Shown here one piece after another: positions 16,433-24,076 of a DNA stretch of 40,778 nucleotides; position 1 is the stretch's first letter, and every line of letters starts with the position of its first letter. Under the pieces are notes generated by a model that had not been told where the DNA came from, did not search any database, and saw nothing but the letters and a program-made list of their open reading frames with translations. Both the position numbers and the translations under genes were made by a program. Source of the DNA: Planctomycetaceae bacterium (GTDB taxonomy: Bacteria; Planctomycetota; Planctomycetia; Pirellulales; Pirellulaceae); the NCBI GenBank assembly GCA_003233175.1, contig QIKY01000223.1:1-40778 (forward strand), written 5' to 3'.

Positions 16433-17743
16433 CAAACCGTTGAGCGTTCCGGTGCTGGATCCAAACGTTTCGGTTTCGACGCCCATGTTTTGCAGCATGG
16501 AAACAAAAAGGTTGCTCAGCGGCGTGTTGTTGTCGTGTCTGAAGGCCAGATGCCGGCCGTGTTTGAAGCCGCCGCCGGCCAAGAGAACGGGCAAGTTGCG
16601 GTTGTCGTGCCGGTTGGCGTCGCCCATGTTGCTGCCGTACAGAACCATGGTGCTGTCGAGCAAGCGGCCCGATTCCGCCGGCGTTTCGGCTAGTTGCTTC
16701 AGCAGTTGCCGCAACAGAACCATCTGCCGCCGGTCTGCCTTTTCCAACTGGGCCAGATTCTCAGGACGCATGCCGTGATGACTAAGATTATGGTAGCCGG
16801 TCGTACTCTTTTGCTCGTCGTTGAGTTGGAATACAGGCGTGGCGAAGGCGTCGACCATCAGCGTGATGATGCGCGTTGAGTCTGACTGGAATGCAATGTG
16901 CGCCATGGAGAGCATCTGCTCGAACTTGTCGAACAGCAGGGCGCGGTCGGTTATGTCGTGGGGCGGCTCTTGTTCGGCGTTCGGCTTGGGACGCTGCTCC
17001 CATTCGCCCGCCGCTTGCAGCCGATGTTCGAGTTCGCGAACGGAGGTGAAATACTGATCGAGCCGCGCGCGGTCGGAATCGCCCAAGCTGCGGCTAAATT
17101 GCCGCGTCGATTCCAACACGGCGTCGAGAATACTGCCCCGTTGCCGCAACTGATTCAAACGCGAGGCGACTTCCGCCGCGGCGCCCTGCAAGAACATCTT
17201 TTTGAAGAGCGCCGCGGGGCTGTCTTCGGCCGGCAGCAGCACGCCGTCGCGGGTCCAGGATAAGCTGCGATTCGCTTTGTCGATATTCACTCCCACGTTC
17301 AACGTGGCGAAACGGGTTTGTCGTCCTTGCCGTTGGGCGGCGAACTGGTCTAGCGAAATCTCGTTGCGGAAACCGCTGCTGGTGGGATTTTTCGCCGCGG
17401 TTAAAAAACAGTTCTCCGTGGAGTGGCCGCCTTCGACCGCCGGGTGCGAAAGCCCGCTGAACACGGTGAAGTCGGCGCGAAAGGCTTCGAGTTCCTTTAG
17501 ATAGGGCGAAAGCTGGTAATCGGCGCCGGTTTTTTTGGGGAACGCGGTTTTGGGAAAGAACGGTTTGGGCAGCACGCCCAGGTTGTTCGAGATCAGCAAC
17601 ATGCGTCGCGGCTGCGAATTTGAACCGGCTGCCGCTAGCGTTTGCCGGCATTCCAGCAGCGGCAGCGCCATCGCGACACCCGCGCCGCGCAAAAACGTGC
17701 GCCGCGAAAGCCTCGCCAATAATTTGGAAGTGTGTGTTGTCAT
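16418..17743 (-). CDS. DUF1552 protein, Tat-exported
   Basis: A 441-residue planctomycete/verrucomicrobial DUF1552 protein. The N-terminus has a twin-arginine signal (LSRRTFLRGAGVAMALPLLE) followed by RRMLLISNNLGVLPKPFFP. Family motifs follow: FSGLSHPAVEGGHSTENCFL, MVLYGSNMGDANRHDNRNLP, LLAGGGFKHGRHLAF and the tail NLFVSMLQNMGVE. The fold is related to DUF1501/sulfatase-like proteins. The molecular function is unknown, but it is nearly always paired with DUF1592/DUF1588-type cytochromes, as here (144 bp upstream on the same strand). It probably acts in the periplasm. Its last 100 bp are duplicated at 12452-12551. Confidence 0.92.
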   Translation of the reverse strand: MTTHTSKLLARLSRRTFLRGAGVAMALPLLECRQTLAAAGSNSQPRRMLLISNNLGVLPKPFFPKTAFPKKTGADYQLSPYLKELEAFRADFTVFSGLSHPAVEGGHSTENCFLTAAKNPTSSGFRNEISLDQFAAQRQGRQTRFATLNVGVNIDKANRSLSWTRDGVLLPAEDSPAALFKKMFLQGAAAEVASRLNQLRQRGSILDAVLESTRQFSRSLGDSDRARLDQYFTSVRELEHRLQAAGEWEQRPKPNAEQEPPHDITDRALLFDKFEQMLSMAHIAFQSDSTRIITLMVDAFATPVFQLNDEQKSTTGYHNLSHHGMRPENLAQLEKADRRQMVLLRQLLKQLAETPAESGRLLDSTMVLYGSNMGDANRHDNRNLPVLLAGGGFKHGRHLAFRHDNNTPLSNLFVSMLQNMGVETETFGSSTGTLNGLEFML

Positions 17744-17780
17744 CGTAGATGCTTTTACTGCGTGCAGGTAGCGATAGCTC

Positions 17781-17872
17781 GTTTAACGGCAAGCCGAAGG
17801 CGGCTGTGTTTTGAGCCCACGCGTACTGGCAAGGCAGAAAAACGCAGCCGCCTTCGGCTTGCCGTTAAACGA
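17781..17872. repeat. Dispersed 92-bp palindromic repeat, copy 2
   Basis: Near-identical to 3449-3540: GTTTAACGGCAAGCCGAAGG at the left, and CCTTCGGCTTGCCGTTAAAC at the right as its exact complement. The arms pair along their whole length here, more perfectly than in copy 1. It lies between the paired DUF1592 and DUF1552 genes. Confidence 0.88.
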
Positions 17873-17887
17873 AGAAAAACCGTAATC

Positions 17888-20557
17888 CTAACGGCGGCTC
17901 CCCAAAAAAATCCGGCTTTGCACCAAACCATGCAGCAGATCGCGCGTGCGATATTCGTTCGCCCGGCAGCGATCGAGAATTCCCTCGATCACCGGCCGGT
18001 CTGAAAATCGGACCGGCGTCCCCGTGGCGTACATGGTGAACTGCTGCAACACGTTGCGGGCAAGCTGCCGGGGGTCGGACAAAAGCAGCGCCTTGAGTTC
18101 TACAATTCCTTGAAATGTTCGGCCATCTCGCAAACGACCGCCGGCGTCGATCTTGCCCGCCACGTGGTAGGCGAACTCGTGGCCGGCGCGGTCGATACCG
18201 GTTATTTTATCACCGCTGGCGAGGCTTCGATAGCGATCGCGCCAGGCGCCCAGAACATCGAAGTTCTCCAGCGCCGCGCCAACCGGGTCGAAGCGGGCGT
18301 GGCATGCGGAACAAGAGGCGTCTTGGGTGTGTTTGGCCAACTGTTCTCGGATCGTTGTTGCGCCGCGAATGTCGGGTTCGACGGCCGGAACCTGCGTGGG
18401 CGGCGGCGGCGGCGGTTGCCCCATGATTCGGTCCATGATCCAGGCGCCGCGCACCACGGGCGATGTGGTGGAGCCGTTGGCGGTCACTTTCATCATGGCC
18501 GCTTGCGTGAGCAATCCGCCCAGCGGACTCGAAGCTGGCAGCGCAACACGGCGGAGGCGAGAGCCGCTGACCGGCGGTAAATCGTAATGGCGCGCCAGGC
18601 GGTCGTTGACCAGGGCGAAGTCGGCGTCGACGAGAACCGAAACCGGCAGATTCTCACGCACCATCAGCGTGAAGAAGGCGCGCGTTTCAGCGGCCATCGA
18701 ATCGATCAGGTAGTCGTCGAAGCGGTATTCAGGATACAGCCGAACATCGGGTTCGTCGCGGCGAATATCTTTCAGCGAGAGCCAGTAATCGGTGAAGTTG
18801 TTGACGAACTGTTGGAAGGCGTCATTCTCAATGAGGCGGTTCGTTTCGTCGTGCAGTAGGTTGGCGTTGCGAAGTTGTCGGTTTTTCGCATGGGCCGACA
18901 ATTTCGCATCCGGCCGCGAGTTCCCTAAAAAATGCGAGAGCCGCGACGCGATGGCGTACTGATCGTGAAGCTGGTTTTCACCGGCCTCCGTTGGAACCGG
19001 CAGATACAGAAAACGCCCGGAGCACAAAAACGCGCTGTAGCCGGCGAGCAACGCTTCGGCCAGCGGAGTTTCGCGTTTGAGTTCCGCCAAAACGAGTTGT
19101 TCGTAAACCGCAACCGCTTCTTCTGGTATCGGCCCTCGCGCCGCAAGATGCACGAAACGCCGTAGCAGTCGTACAGCGTCTTGTTCTGGTTGCTCTGAAA
19201 CGAGGGCTACTTTCAACCGCCCACTGGTTGCCAGACGTATCGGTAGGTTGCCGAACAATGCTTTGTGCGAAGCCGGCGGCCACTGCGGGGAATCGATCGG
19301 GCCGGAAATCTCCAGCCACTGGAAAGCAACGCCAGGATGCCCGCCCGGCGGCATGGGAGGGAAGTCGTAGTAGAGCGGACCGTCGTCGGGGTTGATGGCC
19401 CGCGGAACCGGCAGGCCCAGCAGGCTGTATTCGAAGGTTTCATTCCGCTTCAAACGAATGGTGGTTTCGTAGACCGCGACTTCCGGCTGGATATCGAGCA
19501 GTCCGCCGGTGGCTCGCACATCGCCGGAAACATCGGCCCCCGAACGTTTCCGCGCTCGAAAGGTCATCGGCAAAGGCGCCCAGGCGGGAAGCAGACGAAA
19601 ATCTCGCGCCTGGCGCACGGCGCGGGCCGAAAAACGCACCCGATACGCGCCCGGTTCGGCGGCGGTGAAGGTGTCGGGGTATCCATAATAGGGCCACGAC
19701 GGCGAGCGAAAAATCGCCAGTTCGATGGCGGGATCGTGGTTGTTTTCTTTACGCATTCGCGCTAGGTCGGCGCCTGAAAGCGGCGCCAGTTGCGAACTCT
19801 TGGCGTAGAACATCGCTTCACGGCCGCCAAAGGTATGCGACTCTTTAAACATTCGCGTGGCCGGCAGCCGATGCTGCACGACCTCGCGAGGTTTTACGCC
19901 AGAGGCCGCCGCTTGCCGCAACGCCGCATCGGCCACTTCTAGATAAGCCGCCAGTTGCACACGGGAAATATCGAGTGTTTTGGCCGACTTGTTGCTATGG
20001 CCATCTTCACGATCTTCTGGCAGCATGTCGCGAATGTCGAGAAACGGCAACTTCAAAAGATCTCGCAGGTTCGCTTCATACTCGCCCCGATTCAGCCGCC
20101 GCATCGGGCCGCGCCCCTGCGACAAAACCTCGGCATAATCGGCGGCGTAAATCGCCTTCGACAACACCGCCAGCAGCGCCGCACGATCCACCGCGTCAAG
20201 CTCCTCGGATTCCGGCGGCATCTCATGCTTTTCGATGCGATCGAAAATCTGAATCCAACGCCGCCGCTGTTCAAGAGATTCAAGCCGCCAGGGCAGCGTC
20301 TCCAAGTTAAGGCCGCCTTCCGCCGTATCGTTACTGTGGCAGTCTAGGCAGACCTGTTCGATAAAAGTATGAACCGCTTCTCCGGCCAGTTGTTGGGCGG
20401 CAGGGTTTTCAGCGGCAGGGTTTTCAGCGGCAGGGTTTTCAGCGGCAGGGTTTTCAGCAGCAGGGTTATCAGCAGCAAGGGCGGCGCCGCCGCACGATAC
20501 GACAAACGCCGCCATGATAATTACGAACCATTGGCGTTGTGTGAACACAGTTGGCAT
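17888..20557 (-). CDS. DUF1587/DUF1592/DUF1588/DUF1585 planctomycete cytochrome
   Basis: An 889-residue secreted protein. It begins with a planctomycete cytochrome c domain (haem motif CLDCH, Cys70-His74) and has RRLNRGEYEANLRDLL (DUF1587). A long beta-rich carbohydrate-binding-like region is followed by DUF1592 (AIASRLSHFLGNSRPD), DUF1588 (with a second motif CSACHARFDPVG at about 749) and DUF1585 (QFTMYATGTPVRF). I chose ATG at 20557 because a signal peptide follows at once and ends LAAD; a GTG at 20629 or ATG at 20605 would extend the N-terminus. Directly after the signal are four NPAAE units from a 15-bp tandem repeat. It pairs with the downstream DUF1552 gene. An extracellular oxidative role on polymers has been suggested for such pairs but is unproven. 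Confidence 0.9.
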   Translation of the reverse strand: MPTVFTQRQWFVIIMAAFVVSCGGAALAADNPAAENPAAENPAAENPAAENPAAQQLAGEAVHTFIEQVCLDCHSNDTAEGGLNLETLPWRLESLEQRRRWIQIFDRIEKHEMPPESEELDAVDRAALLAVLSKAIYAADYAEVLSQGRGPMRRLNRGEYEANLRDLLKLPFLDIRDMLPEDREDGHSNKSAKTLDISRVQLAAYLEVADAALRQAAASGVKPREVVQHRLPATRMFKESHTFGGREAMFYAKSSQLAPLSGADLARMRKENNHDPAIELAIFRSPSWPYYGYPDTFTAAEPGAYRVRFSARAVRQARDFRLLPAWAPLPMTFRARKRSGADVSGDVRATGGLLDIQPEVAVYETTIRLKRNETFEYSLLGLPVPRAINPDDGPLYYDFPPMPPGGHPGVAFQWLEISGPIDSPQWPPASHKALFGNLPIRLATSGRLKVALVSEQPEQDAVRLLRRFVHLAARGPIPEEAVAVYEQLVLAELKRETPLAEALLAGYSAFLCSGRFLYLPVPTEAGENQLHDQYAIASRLSHFLGNSRPDAKLSAHAKNRQLRNANLLHDETNRLIENDAFQQFVNNFTDYWLSLKDIRRDEPDVRLYPEYRFDDYLIDSMAAETRAFFTLMVRENLPVSVLVDADFALVNDRLARHYDLPPVSGSRLRRVALPASSPLGGLLTQAAMMKVTANGSTTSPVVRGAWIMDRIMGQPPPPPPTQVPAVEPDIRGATTIREQLAKHTQDASCSACHARFDPVGAALENFDVLGAWRDRYRSLASGDKITGIDRAGHEFAYHVAGKIDAGGRLRDGRTFQGIVELKALLLSDPRQLARNVLQQFTMYATGTPVRFSDRPVIEGILDRCRANEYRTRDLLHGLVQSRIFLGSRR
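20398..20472 (-). repeat. 15-bp tandem repeat x5 coding for Asn-Pro-Ala-Ala-Glu
   Basis: Unit CGGCAGGGTTTTCAG (+ strand) is repeated four times plus a degenerate fifth (CAGCAGGGTTATCAG). It is in frame with the DUF1592 protein and gives an NPAAE linker just after the signal peptide. Being a multiple of three, copy changes would alter linker length without a frameshift. Confidence 0.92.
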
Positions 20558-20651
20558 CCATCTTTGGGCTATCGCAATCGAGAGTGCTTGATAATTCAGC
20601 AACATCCATTCTACCACGGAGCGACGCACCAGAAACGCCTGTCTGACAATT

Positions 20652-20677
20652 GGTAAATTTCCACCTGCCGCTCACCT
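20652..20677. repeat. Half copy of the 7141-7291 element end
   Basis: GGTAAATTTCCACCTGCCGC followed by TCACCTT closely matches the right arm at 7264-7291. No matching left arm was found nearby. Confidence 0.6.
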
Positions 20678-20704
20678 TGGGAATCGTCCTGAATTCACAT
20701 GCCG

Positions 20705-20740
20705 AAAAAAAGCCCGGCATTTTGAAAATGCCGGGCTTTT
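20705..20740. terminator. Hairpin terminator downstream of the prenyltransferase-fold gene
   Basis: Perfect stem AAAAGCCCGGCATTTT with its complement and a one-base centre, T-tract on both strands. It is 37 bp beyond the stop of the leftward gene 20778-21959 and belongs to the family at 2563, 25570 and 38543. Confidence 0.82.
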
Positions 20741-20777
20741 CCGAGCTGCAACCAGGAACTTATTTCAGGACTATTTC

Positions 20778-21959
20778 TTATTTGCTTCCTTCATGCGGAA
20801 GCGCATGCGCCAGACTTAATAAGGCGTACGCGGTTACCAAATTGCGATCTCCCTCCAGCCAACGCGACGTTTCGTTGAACCAGGAGCCGTCGGTTTGTTG
20901 GCGGCGGGCAAGTTCCGTCAGTAGTTCCGACCGCCAATCGTGCTGGACGCCATCTGAACCGATGAATTCATCTTGCCCTACTGCTTCCAACGCCTTGGAA
21001 AAAGTGTGGTAGTAATAATAAAGGCCGTTTTCGCCCATCCCCGGATTCGACGAAAGGTCGTAATGTTTGCGGATCCAATTCGTGGCGGCCTTAACGCGAG
21101 GGTCTTTTGGACCGACTCCGGCGTAAATCATGCTTTTGAGTCCGGCGTAGGTCATGGAGCCGTAACTGCGTAGTCCGCCGTTGGGCGTATCGCCGGCTTG
21201 GCTGGAGCCGCCGGCGGCGGGCGTGTAATAGAAGCCGCCATCGGGATTCTTGGCGGCGAAGGGGGTGTTGTTGTGTTCGGTTTCTAAATTCTGGCAGCGT
21301 GAAACAAACAACAGCGCCTGTTGGATGGCTTCGCTGTTGGCGTCGTTACCGGCTGCTTTCAGCGCTTCAATGAGAAAGGAGGTATTGGAAAGGTCGGGCC
21401 GCTTGTGGCTGCCGTAGCCGGCGCCGCCGTATCCTGGGTCGGAAACGTCTTTACCTTCTTCGGCGTTCCATTGGATGCCCTTGATGAAGGCGTCGGCCTT
21501 TTTGATGACGTCGTCGTAGCGGCCGTTTCGATTGGCCGCGGTGAAGGCCAAAACCGCCGTGCAGGTTTCATAGTTGCGATGCGTCGACTCCGGTGCATAG
21601 ATTCCGCCGGAAGGTTGAATGAACGACTCCAAGTAAGCCAACGCCTTGCGCACTGCGGGGTCGTTGGGCGATTGCCCGCTTTCCAAAAGCGCCGTCGCGA
21701 CCAAGGCCGTCAAACCAGGACCGCCATACGCGCTGAACGACCCGTCGGCCGCTTGCCCCTTGGTTTTGAGGTAGTCGATGGCTTTGGCCACCACTTGCTC
21801 ATGCCGCCGAAAGTCGTATTGGACGTGCTTTTGTGCGGCGGCTGCTTCCGTGGCGTCTTGGGCGACCGCGTTTTGGAGCCCCGCCGAGCCGAACGAAAAC
21901 ACGGCCAACGATAAGCAGAGAACGACGGATTGGCTGCGGCCGGGTGATGATGTCTTCAT
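20778..21959 (-). CDS. Secreted prenyltransferase/squalene-cyclase-repeat protein
   Basis: A 393-residue exported protein with a signal peptide ending near NAVAQ. The mature part is an alpha/alpha-toroid of the terpenoid cyclase/prenyltransferase type. Repeated helices carry QW-like or Gly-rich turns: AADGSFSAYGGPGLTALVAT, PSGGIYAPE, YGSMTYAGLKSMIYAGV, and QQTDGSWFNE near the end. The squalene-hopene cyclase catalytic DXDD motif is not visible and the protein is much shorter than a true cyclase. It is therefore more likely one of the periplasmic 'squalene cyclase-like' planctomycete proteins of unknown function than a hopanoid enzyme. It is monocistronic with its own terminator. Confidence 0.85.
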   Translation of the reverse strand: MKTSSPGRSQSVVLCLSLAVFSFGSAGLQNAVAQDATEAAAAQKHVQYDFRRHEQVVAKAIDYLKTKGQAADGSFSAYGGPGLTALVATALLESGQSPNDPAVRKALAYLESFIQPSGGIYAPESTHRNYETCTAVLAFTAANRNGRYDDVIKKADAFIKGIQWNAEEGKDVSDPGYGGAGYGSHKRPDLSNTSFLIEALKAAGNDANSEAIQQALLFVSRCQNLETEHNNTPFAAKNPDGGFYYTPAAGGSSQAGDTPNGGLRSYGSMTYAGLKSMIYAGVGPKDPRVKAATNWIRKHYDLSSNPGMGENGLYYYYHTFSKALEAVGQDEFIGSDGVQHDWRSELLTELARRQQTDGSWFNETSRWLEGDRNLVTAYALLSLAHALPHEGSK

Positions 21960-22099
21960 TATTATTGGAGCCCTTTTTCAAACAAGCAGTCAGACGCTAC
22001 CTCTGTTCGCTGAGGAGGTGCAATTTTCGTTCCGAAACGCCGTGATTCGCGCAGCGGTGCGTTTTGAGCGAACGGCGAGCTATCGCAAACGGCGTAAAC

Positions 22100-22134
22100 G
22101 GTGAAGAAAGCGCCGCAGCGGCGCTTTTTTCACC
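22100..22134. terminator. Hairpin terminator downstream of groES
   Basis: AGCGCCG-CA-GCGGCGCT stem extended by GGTGAA/TTCACC, with a TTTTTT run on the + strand and a weaker T-run on the - strand. It lies 39 bp beyond the groES stop. Confidence 0.65.
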
Positions 22135-22172
22135 GCCTCGGAAATTATACGCCTTCAGGCGGCGCATGCATA

Positions 22173-22460
22173 TTATTCGAGCACCGCCAAGATTTCATGC
22201 TCGTTGAGAATTAGAAGTGTTTCGCCGTCTACTTCGACTTTTGAGCCGCCGAAGCCATCGTACACCACTTGGTCGCCATCGCTTACCTGCGGCGTGGCCC
22301 GTGAGCCGTCTTCCAGCAGACGGCCCTGCCCCACTGAAAGCACGCGGCCTTGCTGCGGCTTCTGGCGAGCCGAATCGGGCAAGACGATTCCGCCGGCGGT
22401 GACTTCGTCGGCTTCCATTTGTTTCACGACGACTTTGTCGCCTATGGGTTCGATTCGCAT
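22173..22460 (-). CDS. groES: Co-chaperonin GroES
   Basis: A 95-residue GroES, the heptameric lid of the GroEL folding chamber. Diagnostic features are the N-terminal PIGDKVVVKQ, the mobile loop region TAGGIVLPDSARQKPQQG that contacts GroEL, and GDQVVYDGFGGSKVEVDGE near the C-terminus. The length matches the family (about 95-100). The start is ATG at 22460. No groEL is adjacent: the upstream neighbour is a divergent coiled-coil gene. It is therefore a lone groES, possibly one of several copies as planctomycetes often carry more than one. Confidence 0.95.
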   Translation of the reverse strand: MRIEPIGDKVVVKQMEADEVTAGGIVLPDSARQKPQQGRVLSVGQGRLLEDGSRATPQVSDGDQVVYDGFGGSKVEVDGETLLILNEHEILAVLE

Positions 22461-22654
22461 CTATTCGCTCCAACGACAATATCCGCCAGCTCTGCTAGCA
22501 CAACACCCCGGATTCTCGCATGCCGCAGGGCCTTCGGCAAGATTGGCAAGCGAATCTCAGACCGGAAGTACACATATTGTTCGATTCCCGCATTACCTTC
22601 AACTGCTGTGACGAATATGCCGATCCACGAATCTAGGTAAGTCTTGCCGATCAT
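22442..22654 (-). CDS. Uncertain small ORF overlapping groES start
   Basis: A 70-residue frame that overlaps the first codons of groES by 19 bp in a different frame. Unlike most shadow frames here, its composition looks protein-like (KTYLDSWIGIFVTAVEG, VLAELADIVVGA). No ribosome site precedes its ATG and I recognise no family. If real it would be translationally coupled to groES; it may equally be chance in the leader. Confidence 0.25.
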   Translation of the reverse strand: MIGKTYLDSWIGIFVTAVEGNAGIEQYVYFRSEIRLPILPKALRHARIRGVVLAELADIVVGANRCESNP

Positions 22655-22681
22655 ACCGGTTCTACTGAAGAGTTTAGGCCC

Positions 22682-24064
22682 GTGTCGACCAACACCACGC
22701 GAAAACCGACTTCGTCAGCCGTAGCATCCTCCGAAGCGCGTTCCGAGGGAATGCGCGTCGATGGAGCGCATGGCCAGCCTGAGGTGGTCGAAAACGAAAG
22801 CCTGGAAGCCGCCGACCAGCCATCAGCGCTAGGCGCCAGCCAAAATGAGCGGCAGATTGAAATCCAATGGCGGGCTCAAGCGGAAGAATTAGCGGAGCGT
22901 CTGCAACACAAACAGCGAGAGTTGGAGCGACGAGAAGCCCGCATGAACGCCACCATGGCGGAAGCCGAAGCTGAAGTGCGGGCGACGCGCGTGTGGGCGG
23001 CGGAGCGAGTCCATGAGTTGCGGCAGCAGGAAGAGACGCTCAAAAAGCAGACAGCCGAAGCGGAGCAAGACCAGCGGGCGTTCGCCGCGGCGCGTCTGGC
23101 GTGGGAAGACGAGGTCAGGCAGTCGGGTGAACTTTTGGCTCGCAGCAAGAAACGCCAGAAAGAGCGGCGGGAAATCGCCCGGCAACGACATCGCGCCTTG
23201 GAGAGCCAAGCCAGCGCCCTACGCACCGCACAAGCCCGTCTGGAAGCCGAGCGTCAAACCAACGAACGGGAGCATCTGACAACCCAACAGCAAGGGGCCT
23301 TAGAGCGAGAAAACGAGTCGCTTCGGCTGAAACAGCTCAGCCAAGATATCGAACAACGGAGAGACGCCCTGCAAGAGCGGGAGCGGAGGTTCGACGCCGA
23401 CCAACAGGAGGCGGCGCAGCGCGCCAGACAGTTTGAGTCGGATGTCGCGGTGCTGGCCGAAGAACGTGAAGCATTGCAACGTCTACAAGACCAACACCGT
23501 GAGATGTGCGACGCCCAACGAAAATCGGCCAACGAACGCCAGCACCGCCAAACCGAAATCTTACGCCAGAAGCAGGAGGAAATGACTCGCAACCGGGAAA
23601 GACTCGAACGGCTGCGAAACGAGGTCATGCAGACCCATCGAGATGCGCTCGAAATGCGACTCGCGACCGAAGAAATTTGGGCCAGGATCAACCAACACGC
23701 CAAGCCGGAGCAGGTCACGCAGACGCTCGCGGCGATCCGAAATCGGGTGTCTGACGAATACCGCCTGGCCAACGAATCGCTCGCCGAACGCTACCAGGAA
23801 CTACAGGCGTTGGGGCAAAAAATCGTCGCCCGACAAAGCGCACTGCAAAAACAACGCAACGATGCACAACATTGGGTGGTTCGCCGCCGCGAGGAAATCG
23901 AGCAAGAGGCGGCTCGAATTATCGTCCGGGAGCGAGAACTGGAAAAATACGAACACGATCTGCGCCGGCAACAAATGACCTGGCGACTAGGCCGAAACGC
24001 GCCCGCCAGCGGCAACAACCGCAATGAACCGACTGATATTGACATCGCAATAAAACCTGTATAG
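22682..24064 (+). CDS. Long coiled-coil protein of unknown function
   Basis: A 460-residue protein starting at GTG 22682. After a Ser/Ala-rich N-terminus (about 50 residues), almost the entire sequence to residue 430 is a continuous Glu/Arg/Gln/Ala-rich helix without prolines, typical of a long coiled coil (for example QREIARQRHRALES-like heptads, EERRFDADQQEAAQRARQFE-like stretches). The only likely break is around QHAKPEQVTQTL. The C-terminus is polar (ASGNNRNEPTDIDIAIKPV). It has no signal peptide or membrane segment, so it is cytoplasmic. I cannot assign a function. It ends 12 bp before the next gene, with which it may form an operon. Confidence 0.8.
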   Translation: MSTNTTRKPTSSAVASSEARSEGMRVDGAHGQPEVVENESLEAADQPSALGASQNERQIEIQWRAQAEELAERLQHKQRELERREARMNATMAEAEAEVRATRVWAAERVHELRQQEETLKKQTAEAEQDQRAFAAARLAWEDEVRQSGELLARSKKRQKERREIARQRHRALESQASALRTAQARLEAERQTNEREHLTTQQQGALERENESLRLKQLSQDIEQRRDALQERERRFDADQQEAAQRARQFESDVAVLAEEREALQRLQDQHREMCDAQRKSANERQHRQTEILRQKQEEMTRNRERLERLRNEVMQTHRDALEMRLATEEIWARINQHAKPEQVTQTLAAIRNRVSDEYRLANESLAERYQELQALGQKIVARQSALQKQRNDAQHWVVRRREEIEQEAARIIVRERELEKYEHDLRRQQMTWRLGRNAPASGNNRNEPTDIDIAIKPV

Positions 24065-24076
24065 CGTCTGGCCACC

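Noticed and set aside
20369-20656. Rightward frame with repeating RVFSG
   Set aside because: It is the mirror translation of the 15-bp repeat inside the DUF1592 gene.
20778-21959. True squalene-hopene cyclase
   Set aside because: Too short, has a signal peptide, and no DXDD motif is visible; only the repeat fold is supported.
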